Assembly: GCA_032871835.1 (NCBI GenBank)
Contig: CM065295.1
Location: 69,372,687-69,436,686 of the forward strand
From: Dipteronia dyeriana
Lineage: Eukaryota > Streptophyta > Magnoliopsida > Sapindales > Sapindaceae
Direction: 5' to 3'
DNA length: 64,000 nucleotides
The notes below the pieces were generated by a model. That model saw only the letters and a program-made list of their open reading frames with translations, did not search any database and was not told where the DNA came from. The position numbers and the translations under genes were made by a program. Below, one piece after another: positions 1 through 11,813 of the stretch (positions are counted from its first letter, which is position 1; each line of letters starts with the position of its first letter).

Positions 1-1242
1 TTCCCAATGTACATCCCTGCCTTAGTTAATACAAACTTATCAGATTCAAAAACAAGTTTGAATCCTTTCTTACTAAACAGTGGACTAGACACTAAAATTT
101 TCTGATTTTAGGAACATATAGTACATCAACAAGGGCACTATTTTTCCAGAAGTGAATTTGAGCAACACGGTTCCTTTTTCTTCAACAACAAAAGTAGAAG
201 AATTTCCCATGTAAAGTTTTTCTCCACCAGTGATTGGTGTAAATTCAGAGAATTATTTTTTTCTCCACAAATATACCTTGTTGCTCCTGTGTCAGCCCAC
301 CAGCCCTTCTCATTTGAAATCATGTTGACTTCAGATATCATAGCTACCAAATCAATATCCATTGTAGTGACATTTACTGCTTGTATATTTGGGGCAGAAT
401 TTGCAACATTTTGGGGAGCATTTTGGTGTTTGCGGTGACGACAATCTTGTGCTCTATGTCTAGGTTTTCCACACACCCAGCAACTGCCTTTAAGTTTCTT
501 AAAATCTTTGCCCTTTAGTGCATGCAGATTGACAACCTTTTTACCATTTTTCTTGACCTTTGACTTCTGGAATTTCTGCTTTGAGGAAGTCCCTTTAACA
601 ACATTTGCCCTGGCTTCCATTTTTGGTGCATCGACCTTGTCTCCTCTTCTGTGGTCCTCTTCAACCCGAAGCCTCAGAATCAAATCCTCCATTGACATCT
701 CTTTGTGTTTATGCTTCAGATAAATTTTAAAATCTTTCCAAGTTTAAGTCAATTTTTATTATTACACCAACCTGAAAATGTTCATTAATTGAACACCTTT
801 TTGCGTGCAATTCATGGCACTTGAAGTTCTTCAAATTGCTTGATTACAGTTTTTATATCAACCATTTGAAACTTGATAAATTTACCAATCACAAACTTTT
901 TGGCACCCGTATCTTCGGTCTTGTATTTCTTCTAAAGCAGTTCCCAGACTTTTTTTGCAGTTTTACACTCTGAATAAATGTCATACAGAGTGTCATCCAA
1001 CCTGATCAGGATGTAGTTTCTACACAAAAAAATCTGTCTGCTTCCATACCTCAATTGTTAGTATGGTCTCTTTTTTCACCGGATCTTCATCCATTTTGGG
1101 AACTTCTTCTCTGACTATGTGAATCAGGTTCATGGTTGTCAAGTATAATAGCATCTTCTATTGTCATCTCTTGAAATCAAGCCCCTTGAATTTCTCAGGC
1201 TTCTCGTCATGTTTCTTAGAGACACCACCGATTGATTATGAA
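1..1242 (-). pseudogene. copia gag / protease fragment (broken)
   Basis: The clearest open stretch is 138-698: a UBN2-type gag C-terminus beginning near MSMEDLILRLRVEEDH, a CCHC zinc knuckle (CWVCGKPRHRAQDC, 85-471 region on the minus strand near 440-482) and a retroviral-type protease site, DTGATRYIC. Upstream (about 700-1242) the gag N-terminus can be followed as PEKFKGLDFKR and KMLLYLTTMNL. Between these two pieces sit TGA and TAG codons where the related element suggests tryptophan and glutamine. Below 138 the protease-flanking segment (LYMGNSS..., FTSGK) continues in another frame. Gag would form the virus-like particle and package RNA; the protease would cleave the polyprotein. Frameshifts make this copy non-functional. 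Confidence 0.8.
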
Positions 1243-1355
1243 TGCATGATTAAAAAAATGCTTCTATCTTAGATTGTTGGAAACAAACAATCAATCAATA
1301 TACAGAAAATAACATAACAAAAAATAATAATATAATAATAATAATTTGATACTAA

Positions 1356-1825
1356 CGAATATATGAATATATATAAAAAAAATATTTGCAAACTGTTAGA
1401 AAAAAAAATAACTGACTTTGTAATCTAGAGATAGAGGCTTGCGGTGACTTGCAATGTCCTAAGACAAAATTTCTCCCCTTCCGGTGCTTGAAGGACGAAT
1501 GGAGACTGCCCCAGGATTCAACTATCTATCTTCTGTGTTGAAGCTCCTTGTTTCTGAATTTTAAGACATGAGATGTCTGTTCAGAACAAATACAACTTTT
1601 GAAAGAAAACGCAAAAATGGATGTCCTTTGGGCCAAGGCCAGACACCACCCGAAGGCATCCCAATCCCAAGAGCACATAGTCCATGTATCAACATTTTGT
1701 GGGTGCTCCAGCCCAAGTTTGTTGACCTTTCGAATTGTAGTAATCTCATATTCACTTATATATAAGGAAAAGAGTATGTTTTTTGTCGATGTGGGATTGA
1801 TGGTTTGAATCAAACCATTTTAACA
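1356..1825 (-). repeat. 5' LTR of the left-edge copia element
   Basis: On the minus strand the LTR starts TGTTAAAATGG at 1825, followed by the ATCCCACATCG-type stretch common near copia U3 starts. A TATA box lies at 1755-1767 (CCTTATATATAAG), then a U5-like part with the AAGACAAAATTTC theme also seen in the 41776 LTR. The left border is set by a probable primer-binding site at 1348-1355 (minus strand TAGTATCA, one change from TGGTATCA). No second LTR is in view, so the left border is approximate. Confidence 0.6.
1755..1767 (-). promoter_or_regulatory. TATA box in copia LTR
   Basis: Minus-strand CCTTATATATAAG lies about 60 bp inside the U3 start of the LTR, a normal place for the retrotransposon core promoter. 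Seen directly; activity is inferred. Confidence 0.5.
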
Positions 1826-2344
1826 TAAATTGTGTTTGATCTTAGAAATTATTTATTTAAATAAAATGAAATAAAATAATAAAATTAGTTAGATAACAAA
1901 ATAAGTTTAGGTGGATGTACTTATAAAAATACAATACAATAGAATTAATGAAATGACAGATTTATCATTTAAGTGAGGTTTATATACAAATTATAAAATA
2001 TTTATTGTATACATAGAAAAGGATATATATACAGTTTTTAAAAAGTATCAATATCACCGCTCTTAAGTTAAATATAGCGTACAAGTCGGATCGTTTATTC
2101 TAACTCTCAATCTCATGATTTGCCGATACATTTGAATATTTTTGTTTATGACCTGATGTGGTAAGTGTACTGTGCATTTCAATGAATGCTTCAATCTGTG
2201 CACATTTGCATTCCTTTTCTCTAGCTCAAGCTCAATGAAATGCAAACTCTGATACGTTAACGATTGCAAATGCAAACTACAGGATGAGATTTGGTTAGGT
2301 GGTTCATGTTAAAATCAATCAAAGATTAGGGAAAATTAAAGCTC
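1826..2344. other. AT-rich spacer, no gene seen
   Basis: Short poly-A/T and AT-rich DNA without a coding pattern on either strand. A short slightly richer part near 2090-2280 has an open frame, but it shows no recognisable motif. Confidence 0.5.
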
Positions 2345-2755
2345 ACCACATAGTCAATGTCAGGAAATTCAAGTGTGGGGGACTCTTATACAAAACTGAA
2401 TTTTTTTGGCAAATGTCAACAAAATCACTAACAGTCAAAGCTGTCTGAAAATCATCACAAGAAATAGCAGAGATATTAAAGAACTCGTTTCATGAGCTCC
2501 TACCTGAAACATTCATAAGAGAACTCCAAAGAGATTTACAGGTGATTTAGCTCACAGAAGCATAAACAAAAGAAATCCGATTGATAGTCCCATACAAATT
2601 AGTATGAACTGTAACATGTTGAGTATGGGACAAAACAACGGTAGCATCCTGAAAAGCAAAAGACTCAAAAATCCATATACTATGAAGATCTCTAACATTA
2701 ACACCCATAAAGTGTAATCCAATAGAACGCTAGAAAGTATGAGCAATCAAATCCT
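2345..2755 (-). pseudogene. L1-type LINE endonuclease scrap
   Basis: Read on the minus strand through several frames, the segment gives the sequence order of plant L1 ORF2 endonuclease: IFESFAFQDATVV, HTQHVTVHTNLYGTINRISF, VYASVS, LW.SLMNVS, then an ALTVSDFVDI-like stretch. The domain would nick target DNA. The copy is 5' and 3' truncated with frameshifts and stops. It could be a separate insertion from the LINE at 22375-24960, which covers a different part of ORF2. Confidence 0.6.
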
Positions 2756-3058
2756 AAGGGCAATTTAATTATTGGTATTTTTCATGAGGGTAATTACTTA
2801 GGGTAAAAATATTTAATATATTTTATTTTAATTTAAGAGTACAGTTTTAATTTTTTAGTAGACTAAACTGAAATTAATATATTTAGACTCAATTAATTAA
2901 GAGTTAATTGAAACTTTGGCAAAATATATTGGAGCTTGTAATTAAAATAATCAATAGATCATCAAACTTCACAAGTTAATTTGGATCATCTAAAAGGAAA
3001 ATATTGGGCTCAAATGTTGGATTCCAAGACAAACCCAATTTACTTCTTTTATTTTATA

Positions 3059-4136
3059 ACAAATTACACAAAACTCCCCTGAGGTTTACTCTTTTACACG
3101 TGGAAATAACATTATCGTTAATTGACACTAACCTCCCCTGTCGTTAGGGTTTGATTGTTAAGTATGAGAGTTGACCGTTAAAAAATAATAAAATACATAA
3201 ATACCCTTGATTCACCAAAAATCTAAAATAACTAATTACACCAAACTCCCCTCAGGTTTGCTCTTTTATACACAGAAACAACTTTATTGATAAATGACAC
3301 TCATCTCCCTTACAGTTAGTCAAAGTTGGTCAAATTAAATCGTATAACAATTTTGACTATCAAAACTAAGGATAGTTTAGTCATTTGAAGCATTTTAAAT
3401 ATATAATTTTAAAAAAAATGAATAAATATTTTTAAATGGAGATTTTTTAAGGTATTTTAAAATGAAGATTAAGTGTACAAAAGAAAACTGTGTTTAAAAT
3501 TCAGATTTTTTTGTTGGAAAGAAAATTAAGATTAATTGAAAATTAAGATTAAATAAAAGAACATAATTTTTCATTAAAAAAACAGACAGTCCAAACTAAT
3601 TTAAAAAAAAAATAAAACAAAAATAAAGAATTAAAAAAATCTTAATGCCTTTAACAGTTGGACAGTTCCATCAACAACACAAATCATAATCCCTTCCTGA
3701 TTTGTTTTGTAATTTGAATTTCATTTAAATTAGATTGGACTGTCCCATTTTTTAATGAAAAATTCCGTTTTTTAATACCTATTCTTAGTGTGTGTGTATT
3801 TAAAATTCTTCAAATGACTAAACTATTCTTAGTTTTGATAATTAAAATTGATCTACGGTTTAATTTGACCAACTTTAACTAATGGTAGGGAGGTGGGTAC
3901 AATTATCATTAAAGTTGTTTCTGTATGTAAAAGAGCAAACCTCAGGGGAGTTTTGTGTAATTAGTTATTTTAGATTTTTGTTGAATCAAAGGTATTTCTA
4001 TCCTTTATGATTTTGTAACGGTCAACTCTCGTACTTAACAGTCAAACTATAACGATAGGAGAGGTGAGTGTCAATTAATGATAAAGTTGTTTCTGTATGT
4101 AAAAAATCAAACCTCAAGTGAGTTTGGTGTAATTTA
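3059..4136. mobile_element. foldback (long inverted repeat) element, MULE/MITE-like
   Basis: The left arm (about 3059-3600) and right arm (about 3680-4136) are inverted copies. Each arm holds two copies of a sub-unit around AACTCCCCTGAGGTTT (near 3075 and 3245 on the left; rc near 3940 and 4105 on the right), roughly 170 bp apart. The inversion continues to the centre (AGACAGTCCAAACTAATTT near 3585, rc near 3730). No coding frame lies inside. The structure fits a non-autonomous foldback element; no clear target duplication was found, so the superfamily is open. Confidence 0.7.
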
Positions 4137-4690
4137 TTCTTTAATTTATTTCCCATTAAAAATGGAAAATAAACAATAAAAAATAAATAAAAAGGAAAAT
4201 GCTTCTAATGAGATTAGACTTACTAAATCATAATAGGATTTGTGATTCTTGTGTCCTATGAGAAAACAAATCATTCTCTTTAAAACACATAAATAGGTGG
4301 CTTAAGAGAAAGAATAGATTTATACTAAGCTTATCATTCTTATTGGCGTTAACACAAGCATGAAAGTAAGTTGTAAGTTTCAAATTCAATTTGAGCTTTT
4401 AATCTTTTTTATTTAAGTCTTTAAGGTAGATTTACACCTTGGAAGTAAGTTGTAAGTTTCAAATTCAATTTGAGCTTTTAATCTTTTTTATTTAAGTCTT
4501 TAAGGTAGATTTACACCTTGGTTCAAAGAGCCTACACTCTAAGATGATTCGATCTTGTACTAAGTGTAGAAGATTTGCGGAGACCAAACTACAAAGGTAA
4601 TCTTTAATTCAATTTGCATTACGATTAGAATACATTCCAGCAATGCTTTGGAAAAAAAAAAGAATTATAAATTTCTGCAAATACATTTAA
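4137..4690. other. spacer, possibly remains of an LTR
   Basis: No gene. 4200-4330 has LTR-like features (CACATAAATAGG TATA-like sequence near 4290, then a transcribed-leader-like stretch), and 2760-3050 on the other side of the foldback could be the rest of the same old LTR. No matching partner or target duplication was found, so this is only a suggestion. Confidence 0.25.
4364..4521. repeat. 79-bp tandem duplication
   Basis: Two adjacent copies (4364-4442 and 4443-4521) of a 79-bp unit starting AAGTAAGTTGTAAG and ending TTTACACCTTGG. They appear identical by eye, so the duplication is recent or has been copied by slippage. Confidence 0.9.
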
Positions 4691-5314
4691 GGGTCGTTTG
4701 TTTTTTTGTCTGAATACTGAACAATCCTGAATTTTTCTAATGACTGAATAGGAACTGAAATCTGAACATGAATGACATGTTTGTTTTTTTTTCTCACATC
4801 TGAATGTATTGTCAATACGTTTGTTTTTTAAAAGTAAAATTGCCTGAATATAAGTAACTTTACATTTATACCAATGTTAAACAGTTATACATATAATATG
4901 GAATAAAAACAATTCAAAAATAATAATTATATACGAATACATATGATCATGGTCTTCATCTTTGATTACAAACAAACTTCATTTTTCTAAGAAAAGAAAA
5001 AGGTTTTTTTTCAAAAAATAAAAAGAGCATCAGGAAAACTCGCACAAAACACTCTAACATATATATATATATACATCAGCATAATATCATATTAAAGTAT
5101 CGATATTAAACACCAATATGAACAGTGATTAGGGTTTTTTTTTTATTTGGGTTCTTTTTTATTTTTAAAGCTATTTAAAATAAGCAATATATTAAAATAA
5201 AGATTTCTATACAATATGTATTTTTGATGAAATTGGAAATATGTTATATATGGGGGGATAGTATTGGAAGAAAAGATTTTAGATTGCATTTAATGCAATT
5301 AAGTGATTTACGAT

Positions 5315-6164
5315 TGTTGTATGTAAATTTTACCAAGCATATACGTCATTGACAGGAAAGAAAAAAAATAGACAGGTGTATGCTTAGATGGACATCCGGG
5401 AAATATCCTACAAAGCATCGTTAAAGAGGAGCAAGCCCGAGTAAGCATATACCGAATAAAGACCTACTCGGGACTGGCTAAAACAACGCATTCACTCGGG
5501 CTCAAACGGCACTACTCGGGACCATCAGGTAACAGTCTTACTCGGGAGTAAATACAACCCGAATAAGAACTTATCGTACGGGTTAAGTCATTAAATACGT
5601 GAAGATATTCTTTATGAAAGAATCCCAAATAATGGACCTTTGAGTTAGAATAGTCCCCCAATCAGGAAACAACTTGATTCCTTTTCGAAGACTACATTCT
5701 TATAAGGAAACAAGTCAAATTGAACTACGCTACTAGAATCCCACTCAATTTCCATAAAGAGACTCCGAAACCGGAAAAAAGACAAATCAACCTCAAACAA
5801 GTAACCAAATCATAATTAAATACAAATATCTTGTATTACTTGTACAAAGCAGATTAGGGTTCTATAAGCATATAAATAGACACATAATCTGGCTCGAAAA
5901 GATATAGACAATATAGCATACAGTAATCACAAATAATACAGAGAGAAAAAGGGAGATCGAGAGCTTGTAAAAACATCTTATTCTCTTAGTGGATTTTGGC
6001 TTGGTTGATCTTTCAACCACCCGTGGATGTTTCTCCGACCATCAGAGTTTTACCACGTAAACCTTGTCTTTTTTACTCTCTCTGCATCTCTTTCTCTTTG
6101 AATCAATAGCCAAAATCCAGTCCCTGTTGGCTTTTCTGGCATAATCCAGAAATCGACGTCAACA
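5315..6164 (+). repeat. 5' LTR of the Tat element
   Basis: 850 bp, TG...CA borders, next to target duplication ACGAT. The U3 holds a cluster of CTCGGG-type motifs near 5467, 5492, 5514 and 5541 at about 22-27 bp spacing. A TATA box (CATATAAATAGAC) is at 5869-5881, followed by R/U5 with a CTTATTCTCTTAGTGG stretch. It is the element's promoter and is nearly identical to the LTR at 16451 and related to the solo LTR at 20804. Confidence 0.93.
5869..5881 (+). promoter_or_regulatory. TATA box of the Tat LTR
   Basis: CATATAAATAGAC, about 555 bp into the LTR. The 3' LTR has a changed version (AGTATAAAAATAGAC) and the solo LTR keeps CATATAAATAGAC. Confidence 0.65.
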
Positions 6165-6165
6165 A

Positions 6166-6183
6166 TTGGCGCTAGAAGGAGGG
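6166..6183 (+). other. primer-binding site of the Tat element
   Basis: TTGGCGCTAGAAGGAGGG begins two bases after the LTR end. The TGGCGC start is the complement of a tRNA 3' end (GCGCCA); the tRNA itself was not identified. Confidence 0.65.
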
Positions 6184-6207
6184 AACCTCCGAACTTGTTA
6201 GAAAGCA

Positions 6208-8355
6208 ATGGCTGGAAGCAGAAGTAGTTCAGGGAATGGCCGAAGATCACCAGGCGATTTCCATACTGGAAATACGTCACAAAATCCTGCAGCAAACACA
6301 GAAAACCAACCTGCGCACCTGGCAGGAATCCAGCAAGTTCCTCCAACCAGCAAAGATCTTACGTTGCGTTTCCAATAGGCCCTACAGCAATTAGTGACGG
6401 GCGCAGTAAAGGAAGGGATTGACGTATTGGCCGCAGGAGCGCATACTCCCAATCCTCCACCCGTAAAGCTCCGTTCAATGGTGGTAGGACCAGGAATAAC
6501 TATGCCAGAAACCAGAAGGAACTCTTCCCCAATCAATCCAGTTGGACAGAAAACACTAGAGGAAGAGAATCACCAAAAGCTGGATCGCAATCAAACAGTA
6601 CTTGCCAGACATCGTAAATACGATCGTCGCAGAGGACGATCATCATCAGAAGACAGTGATCAACACCATCGTAAACGTCATCACGGAGTCACACGAGGGT
6701 TCCGGCATCAGAGTGAAGAATCTGAGGAAAGAATGATAGTCACCCAACGGTTCAACCATCAAGGAAGCCCGGTAGGGGACAGGGATATTACAATCCAAAG
6801 CCTAACTCGAGAAGTAGAAAATAATAGGCGATAAATGAAGGCACTCGTCAGACGTTACGGTTGCAACGATCTATCCGACGATGACTCCGACAGTCCATTT
6901 ACTAGGGAAATTTTGCCGACCCCTTTCCCAGAAAGGTTCAGGATACCGCATGTGGAGCAATTCAAAAAAGATACAGATCCAAAGGAGCACGTTAGACGCT
7001 ATAAAAGTTCCATGGCTCAATATGCCCGCAGTGACCCCCTGTTGTGTCTCAACTTTCCACAAACACTTGGGGACACAGGCTCAAGATGGTTCGGAAGACT
7101 ACCTCCGACAAGCATCAAAAATTTCAATGAGTTGAGCAAGAGATTTTCAAGGCAATTCCTGAGCAACGTTCACAGAAAGAAGTCGGTGGTCTACCTCTCT
7201 CAAATAAAACAGGGGAAGGACGAGTCATTAAAAAAATTCTTGGGCAGGTTTGGCCAAGCAGTATCAGAGATTGGCAGCACTAATGATGAAGCCATTATTG
7301 CTGCCTTCACCATTAACTTGCAGAATGGACGATTATCCTTCGATTTGAGAATAGTGCGGCTGACAAGGTATGCCGACATGATGGATATGGCGGAAGGATA
7401 CGCTCTGGCTGAGGAAGAAGAGTTAGCTACAGGAGGAAGCTATATGCATGGAGGAAAGCCCGAATAGAGAAATACCGAATCCAAGGGGCAGAATCAAAAA
7501 GAAAAACAGAAAGGGAATAGCAAGGAGAAAAATAAGGATGGGGGTAATGGGCGCAACGCCGAACGGTCCACAGAGAAATACCGCGGCAGATATACCAATT
7601 ACACCCCTCTTCGGAAGAAATAAGAAGAAATTCTAGCAATCCTGGAAGAAAAGAATATGGTGCAAGAACCGCCGCGACAATCACATTTCGCTAGGAGAGA
7701 TACAACCAAGTATTGCAGGTTTCATAAAGAGACCGGGCATGAGACTTCGAAGTGTTTTCAGCTCAGAGATTACATAGAAACCCTTATTCGGGAAGGGCAC
7801 CTACGGGATGTAATCTTAAAAAAATAAGAAAGATCAGAAGTCAAGAAAGCCAAGGCTGATCACAACCCTGGTCAAAACCGAAGAGCCAGCCCCGAAGCTA
7901 ATGAAGTAATACATACAATCTTCGGAGGACCTTCTATTGGGAGAAGCAACCGAGAACGGACTCAGGAAGTCCGAGAAGCGGTAGAAGCCAGGAATAACTT
8001 AGACGTGAATTCGGTTGAACCAGACCCAAAGAGGATAAAGGAAGGATGGGATCCGATGGTCTTCACAGAGGCAGATTCCCACGGCGTCGATGTTCGACCT
8101 AATGACGCTTTGGTTATAAGTGCCCGGATTGGCCATAGGGAAGTCCGAAGAATTTTAATAGACAATGGGAGTTCAGCAGACATCTTAAGCGTGGCCGTAT
8201 ACAACCAGCTAAGATTGGACCAAAAAGATTTACAGCCTTTCCATACTCCATTAAGAGGATTTGGGGGAATAGAGGTCAGATCACTCGGGACAGTCAAATT
8301 ACCTGTGAAGATCAGAACGGGACCATGCCAGAGGACTGTCCTGCTCACGTGGTAG
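6208..8355 (+). pseudogene. Tat gag-protease reading frame, broken by stops
   Basis: From the ATG at 6208 one frame can be followed to 8355, interrupted only by stop codons at 6376 (TAG), 6832 (TAA), 7465 (TAG), 7621 (TAA) and 7825 (TAA). Domains in order: a basic, charged N-terminus; a Retrotrans_gag domain about 6900-7430 (FPERFRIPHVEQF, WFGRLPP, FLSNVHRKKS); a zinc knuckle with the Tat spacing CRFHKETGHETSKC (7714-7755); a retropepsin-like domain with LIDNGSSADILS near 8160. The usual DTGS reads DNGS, so the catalytic motif itself is altered. Gag would form the particle and protease would mature it. A frameshift between about 8310 and 8345 precedes pol. Confidence 0.88.
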
Positions 8356-10545
8356 TTGATTTGGATAATTGGCCATATAATGCGTTATTGGGTCTGCCAT
8401 TCCTAAATAAAACAAGAGCCGTGACGGCCACTTACGCATTAATAATCAAGTTCCCAACTGAACAAGGGGTTGGGATAGTCAAGGGATCCCAATAGATGGC
8501 CCGAAGAACGAACTTGTCGGTATACAAAGACAAGCATGATGCCGAACAAGTGTGCACCATAATGCAGCCAAATAAGAGTGAAGAATCCTTGTCATTCGAA
8601 CTAGATCCAATGGAGGGCTCGAATGAATACAAGACAGAAGTGGCCGAAATACTACTCGAATAAGACAAACCGGACAGGAAAGTCAAGATCGGGGCCAACT
8701 TGGAAGAAAAAATCAAGCGAGAATTGACCAGTTTGCTCAGAGAATACAAAGATGTATTCGCCTGGAGTTATGAAGATATGATCGGAATTGATGTCTGAAT
8801 AATATCCCATCACCTCGCAGTAAGCCCGAATGCCAAACCAGTAGTACAAAAGAGAAGATCGTTCAATCCTGAAAGAAGTCAAGCAATCAAACAAGAGGTG
8901 GAAAAGCTACTAACGACGGGATCAATCAGAGAAGTCAGCTACCCCCAGTGGGTCGCTAACGTAGTCCTGGTCCAGAAGAAAAATGGATAGTGGAGGATGT
9001 GCGTAGATTTCAAGGATCTAAACAATGCATGTCTGAAGGACAGCTTCCCACTCCCAAGAATAGATCAGCTGGTGGATGCCACAGCTGGTCATGAACTGCT
9101 CAGCTTCATGGATGCTTACTCCGGATACAATCAGATCCGGATGAACAAAGCTGATGAAGAAAATACAGCTTTCACAATGGATCAGGGTTTATATTGCTAC
9201 ACAGTGATGCCCTTCGGTTTAAAAAATGCATGAGCCACGTACCAAAGGTTGGTCAACAAGATCTTCACTCGGCAAATAGGAAGGAACATAGAGGTCTACA
9301 TTGACGACATGTTGACTAAAAGCGTCTCAGTAGATGACCATGCCCACGACCTCCGAGAGACATTTGATGTATTAAGAAGATATCAGATGAAATTAAACCC
9401 AAACAAATGTTTAGTCGGAGTCCACTCGGGAAGATTCTTGGGTTTTCAAGTCCATCAAAGAGGAATCGAAGTTAATCCAGAGAAGATCCAGGCTTTGCAG
9501 CAAATGACTTCACCTAAAACATTGAAAGAGGTACAGCGCTTAACAGGGTGTTTAGCCTCCTTGGGAAGGTTCATCTCAAAGGCTACAGACAGGTGCGTGC
9601 CTTTCTTTAAAGTGATCAAAAAAGGAAAAGGCCTGGAGTGGAATAAAGAGTGCGAGCAGGCATTCTTAAAGATAAAAGAATACTTGGGGCAAGCTCCCAC
9701 CCTCTTAAAACCACAAAAAGGGGAAATACTTCAGCTGTATCTATCAATAACCGAGCTTGCAGCAAGTTCGGTCCTAGTCAGGACAGAGGATGGAGTACAA
9801 AAACCAGTGTATTAGGAAGATGGCCTTAGCATTGGTTTCAGCTGCAAAAAAGCTGAGACCATACTTTCAGGCTCATACGATCCAGGTTCTCACCAATTGC
9901 CTATTAAGACAAATCTTACAAATACCAGAGATATCAGGAAGACTTACTAAATGGGCAATCGAGTTGAGTGAATTCGATATTTATTATGTCCCCGGAACTT
10001 TCTTCAAAGGACAAGCAATGGCAGACTTCATAGCCGAGTTCACAGAACCAAACCTGGAAGCAAAAAAATTGTTGGATAGAAGTTTCCAATGGAAATTATA
10101 TGTTGATGGTTCTTCGAATACTCATGGGAGCGGGGCAGGGATCGTAGTTCGCACCACAGAAGGAGATGATGTTGAATGTCCCATGAGATTCGATTTCAGA
10201 GCAACCAATAATCATGCTGAATATGAGGCATTGTTAGCTGGACTCAGAGTCTGCATAGCTCTTGGGGCAGACGAAGTGGAGATATTTAGCGATTCACAGG
10301 TAGTTGTCAACCAGGTTATGGATGAATACCAGGCTAAGGATGAAGGAATGGTTGCCTACCGTGACATCGCAAAACAGCTCCTCCAAAAATTTAAAGAATA
10401 CAAGATCGCTCAGATCCCCAGAGAAGAAAATGAAAAGGCAGACGCTTTATCTAAATTAGCGTTCGCAACAACCTCGATCAGACCAAAAACCATTCCAGTT
10501 GCACACCTCCTTAAACAGAGTACGGTTGAACTTAAGCATTTATAA
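8346..10545 (+). pseudogene. Tat reverse transcriptase + RNase H + second (aRNH) RNase H, broken
   Basis: After the frameshift the pol frame runs with stops at 8493, 8661, 8796, 8988 and 9231. RT landmarks: WVANVVLVQKKNG, MCVDFKDLNNAC, SFMDAYSGYNQI, VMPFGLKNA, and the active site YIDDM at 9297-9311. The first RNase H (9650-10050) has lost roughly 50 bp with a frame change near 9812, where KPVY jumps to MALALVSAAKKLRPYF. The second, archaeal-type RNase H (about 10078-10480) looks complete: YVDGSSNTHGSGAG, NNHAEYEALLAGL, IFSDSQVVVNQV and ADALSKLA carry the acidic residues in order. RT and RNase H would copy element RNA into DNA. The frame ends with TAA at 10543. Confidence 0.9.
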
Positions 10546-11813
10546 ATTTCAGAAATCCGAACACCGCAAGACGGTTGGATGGTCCAGCTGAGAAGGTTCC
10601 TGGAAGAAGGCATACTCCCGGAAGATCCAATATTAGCAAAGCGCATCAGGTATCGATCGGCTAGGTACACCACGATCGGAGGAGAATTATACAGAAGAGG
10701 GTTTTCTCGAGCTCTCAAGAGATGTATACCCGAAGAAGATGCTTATCGAGTACTTCAAGAGATCCACGGAGGAGTTTGCGGGAACCACATTGGGGGTAGG
10801 AGTCTGGCGCATAAGGTACTCAGGCAAGGCTATTATTGGCCTACACTTTTCTCATATGCACAGCAATGGTCGGAAAGTTGCAATACATTTCAAAGAATTG
10901 CCAACGATATCCGACAACCCCCAGAAAAGCTCAGAAATCTCACTGCCCCGTGGCCATTCGCCATGTGGGGCTTAGACCTAATTGGGCCAATGCCAGCTGG
11001 GACAGGGGGTGGAGCGAAGCACACCATAGTAGCTGTCGATTATTTCACAAAATGGGTCGAATCTGAAGCGTTGGTGCATATCACGGAAGCCAACACCACG
11101 AATTTTGTAAAGAAAAACATACTTTACAGGTTTGTAATTCCGGACACTATAATCACCAACAATGGCACTCAGTTCGATAACCAAAGGTTCAGACAATTGT
11201 GCGAGAAGTATATATTGCCAACTACTATGCAACACCAGCTCATCCACAAACAAACGGGCAAGTAGAGGCAAAAAATAAAATTATCAAGCACACAATCAAA
11301 GAAAATTTAGATGACAAAAAAGGAAGTTGGGTTGAAATGCTTCCTGAAGTATTGTGGGCATATCGGACGACAGCAAGGACTTCAACAGGAGAAACTCCGT
11401 TCAGCCTAGCGTTCGGAACAGAAGCTGTCATCCCCATGGAAACATTGTATGCGTCCCCCCGGGTCAGGCTATACGATGAAGGAAAAAACGTCGATACACT
11501 GCTACAAAGTTTGGATGAGCTAGAAGAAAAAAGGGAAAATTCCCGAATAAGAAATGCAGCTTATCAACAAAGAGTGGCACGCCACTACAACTCTCGTGTT
11601 CGGATCAGAAAATTTCAGTTAGGAGACCTGGTGCTCTGAAAGGTGTCACTAAACACAAAGAATAGAGCCGCGAGATCCCTGGCTGACAAATGGGAAGGTC
11701 CATACAAGATCAAGGGGATAGCTGGCCATGGAGCTTATTGGATTGCTCGACCCAATGGAGGGATGTTACCCCGACCGTGCAATGCCCAATATCTGAAGAT
11801 TTTCTATCCCTAA
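10546..11813 (+). pseudogene. Tat integrase, broken
   Basis: The frame continues after the TAA at 10543. The N-terminal zinc domain (HGGVCGNH...SCNTF) lacks its last cysteine. The catalytic core shows GLDLIGPMP with the first Asp and VDYFTKWVE. At the second Asp the motif reads ITNNGTQF where ITDNG is usual, and the Glu is kept in GQVEAKNKI. A frameshift near 11215 joins to the segment 11199-11639 (WAYRTTARTSTGETPFSLAFG, GDLVL). A TGA at 11637 separates the C-terminal part (ADKWEGPYKI, NAQYLKIFYP) that ends in TAA at 11811. Integrase would insert the DNA copy; the Asp-to-Asn change alone should kill it. Confidence 0.9.

Larger units (their letters stand above)
1..1825 (-). mobile_element. Ty1/copia retrotransposon, 5' part (LTR + gag + protease start), cut by window edge
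   Basis: On the minus strand the order from right to left is LTR (1825 to about 1356), a probable primer-binding site, a gag-like region with a zinc knuckle, and the start of an aspartic protease. This is the 5' end of a copia element whose integrase and reverse transcriptase would lie left of base 1. Its gag and protease are clearly related to those of the complete copia element at 41776-48709, but its LTR is shorter. The coding part is broken by stops and frameshifts, so the copy is dead. Whether it is full length beyond the edge cannot be seen. Confidence 0.8.

Noticed and set aside
1526..1813. Open frames on both strands in the left LTR
   Set aside because: They lie fully within the copia LTR and have no domain; non-coding regulatory and leader sequence.
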